In this document: piece by piece, positions 5,907 through 6,952 of the stretch
How the letters are laid out: each line of letters begins with the position of its first letter
Position numbering within the stretch: position 1 is the stretch's first letter
From: Candidatus Symbiobacter sp.
GTDB lineage: Bacteria; Pseudomonadota; Alphaproteobacteria; Elsterales; Elsteraceae
Length of the DNA stretch: 6,952 nt
Reading direction: 5' to 3'
Assembly (NCBI GenBank): GCA_030054015.1
Contig: JASGCR010000109.1
Span: forward strand, 1-6,952
Program-made: the position numbers and the translations under genes
The notes under the pieces: generated by a model
What the model saw: only the letters and a program-made list of their open reading frames with translations
Told to the model about the DNA's origin: nothing
Databases searched by the model: none

Positions 5907-6692
5907 TTAGAACCGGAAGCCAACGCCAAACAGGAAATTATAAGCCGAGAAACTGTCCTGGCCGGTATTGCTTGATAAATTATTGCCACTGACATTGGAA
6001 TTGGTGGCCGAATTGGAGCTGTAACTAAAATAATTCGCCTCGACCAACCCATAAACGCGACCGGATAAAAAGCGTTTAACCCCAGCCCCGATCACATATC
6101 CCGATTCGGTGGCCTTGGCATTGCGCAACGTGCTGGTGACATAGGTGGCCTGGGCAAAACCGCCTTTGCCGTAAATCAATGTCAGCTCGTCAATGGCATA
6201 AGCCGGGGCAACATAAATCGAGAAATTATTTAATGCGTTATATTTATCACCATTGGCGAAATTGCTGGCAATTGAACCGCTATAAGGTGCCGGGTCAGAT
6301 GCTTGCAGTTGATAAGCGAATCCCGCGCCAATCATATAATGATCCACAATCGTGGTCATAAATCCGCCATCCAGCACAATCGCCAGGCCGCTTGAATCGC
6401 TGCCATTCACGGTGGTGGTGACCGTGGCGGCACCCGTGCCGGAAGTGGTATAGCTTGAGGTCACCGAATTGGTTTCGCTGCCAATATCGACGTTGATAAA
6501 CCAGCCATTAAACCGTGAGTTAAAATTGACAGGCGGCGGATTGGCGGCCTGGTTGGTACCCTGGCTTGTCCCAGCGGGCGGCAGCGGTGGCGCGGGCTGC
6601 TGCGCCTTTATCGCCGTAATGGGTATGAATAACGCCACCACACCCAGACCGAGCGCGAGGGTCGTCGCACGAAATTTAGAGGGAAAAGTCAT
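5907..6692 (-). CDS. Outer-membrane beta-barrel protein (porin/OmpA-like fold, function unknown)
   Basis: This is a 261-residue exported protein. A signal peptide is clear: MTFPSKFR, a hydrophobic core at about 11-27, and a likely cut after AIKA (30). A Pro/Gln/Asn-rich linker follows (about 33-56). The rest (60-261) alternates short amphipathic strands with Ser/Thr/Asn/Gly-rich loops, as in small opacity-type barrels: WFINVDIGSE, GFMTTIVDHYMIGAGFAYQL, FSIYVAPAYAI, LIYGKGGFAQATYV, YVIGAGVKRFL, VYGLVEANYFSYSS and the C-terminal strand FLFGVGFRF. The last residue is Phe, the usual Bam recognition end. I start at ATG 6690-6692 because the signal peptide begins there; GTG at 6732-6734 would add 14 residues in front of it. 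No ligand or role can be named. It is transcribed toward the regulator gene, which could be in the same message. Confidence 0.8.
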   Translation of the reverse strand: MTFPSKFRATTLALGLGVVALFIPITAIKAQQPAPPLPPAGTSQGTNQAANPPPVNFNSRFNGWFINVDIGSETNSVTSSYTTSGTGAATVTTTVNGSDSSGLAIVLDGGFMTTIVDHYMIGAGFAYQLQASDPAPYSGSIASNFANGDKYNALNNFSIYVAPAYAIDELTLIYGKGGFAQATYVTSTLRNAKATESGYVIGAGVKRFLSGRVYGLVEANYFSYSSNSATNSNVSGNNLSSNTGQDSFSAYNFLFGVGFRF

Positions 6693-6758
6693 TGATTGCT
6701 CAGGCAAAAATTGGGGGAAAATTGAACACGGCACGGCCCTACTGATTTAGATTTGCCC

Positions 6759-6764
6759 ATTATA
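6759..6764 (-). promoter_or_regulatory. Candidate -10 box for the beta-barrel gene
   Basis: The minus strand reads TATAAT, a perfect sigma-70 type -10, 66 nt upstream of the chosen ATG. The -35 position at 17-nt spacing (TGGCTT) is poor, so this is a moderate call. Transcription from here would give a leader of roughly 60 nt that begins downstream of the tandem repeats. Confidence 0.45.
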
Positions 6765-6800
6765 TCATGCGGCACATCATAAAGCCATATACTTGATAAG

Positions 6801-6952
6801 GAAGGTCTGAATAAGCCTAGTTTTACCCCCCCTTCTTTAGGAAGGTCTGAATAAGTCTAGTTTTACCCCCCCTTCTTTAGGGAAGGTCTGAATAAGCCTA
6901 GTTTTACCCCCCCTTCTTTAGGGAAGGTCTGAATAAGCCTAGTTTTACCCCC
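6801..6952. repeat. Tandem array of 40-41 bp repeats related to the foldback element
   Basis: Units start at 6801, 6841, 6882 and 6923; the fourth is cut by the window end. Each reads gaaggtctgaataag, then (c/t)ctagtttta, then seven C, then ttctttag with zero or one extra G before the next unit. Differences are limited to one C/T position and the junction G count. The same sequence occurs, inverted, in the right arm of the foldback element at about 4822-4865. In the array only one half of the C7/G7 hairpin is present in each unit. There are no spacers, so it is not a CRISPR array. Confidence 0.9.

Noticed and set aside
6693..6734. GTG start at 6732-6734 for the beta-barrel protein
   Set aside because: It would place 14 residues ahead of a well-formed signal peptide that begins at ATG 6690-6692.
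6801..6952. CRISPR array
   Set aside because: The units are contiguous with no unique spacers between them.

Overview
This window comes from a Gram-negative bacterium, most likely an alphaproteobacterium. The evidence is an outer-membrane beta-barrel protein with a signal peptide, a complete Pst phosphate transporter, a HexR-like RpiR regulator, moderate GC content, and intergenic spaces packed with palindromic repeats. The assignment to a class is an inference and no genus can be named. All six protein genes lie on the minus strand, so transcription runs from high to low coordinates.

Layout in transcription order. (1) 6693-6952 holds a tandem array of about 40-bp repeats at the window edge, then a short leader with a good -10 box. 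(2) 5907-6692 encodes a secreted outer-membrane beta-barrel protein. (3) 4912-5829 encodes an RpiR/HexR-type regulator (HTH plus SIS domain) whose start codon sits in a duplicated, C-rich 15/16-bp repeat. (4) 4433-4911 is a gene-free spacer of 479 bp, largely filled by a MITE-like foldback element related to the tandem array, with the pstS leader at its left end. (5) 3356-4432 is pstS. (6) 2993-3355 is a 363-bp spacer holding a cluster of perfect hairpins. (7) 1853-2992, 984-1856 and 169-981 are pstC, pstA and pstB, tightly coupled (ATGA overlap, then a 2-nt gap). (8) 1-168 is a second hairpin cluster of the same family as in (6). No phoU, phoB or phoR is visible; phoU would be expected beyond the left edge.

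How the genes work together: PstS binds phosphate in the periplasm, PstC and PstA form the inner-membrane channel, and the PstB dimer supplies ATP hydrolysis. The regulator and barrel protein have no demonstrable link to phosphate uptake beyond sharing a strand.

The protein genes are ordinary. The unusual content is in the repeats: two near-identical composite palindromic modules placed in opposite orientation on either side of pstCAB, a poly-G/poly-C foldback family present both as an inverted element and as a tandem array, a 15-bp minisatellite inside pstC, and the duplicated homopolymeric start of the regulator gene. I found no CRISPR array, transposase, tRNA, rRNA or clearly new defence or metabolic system.
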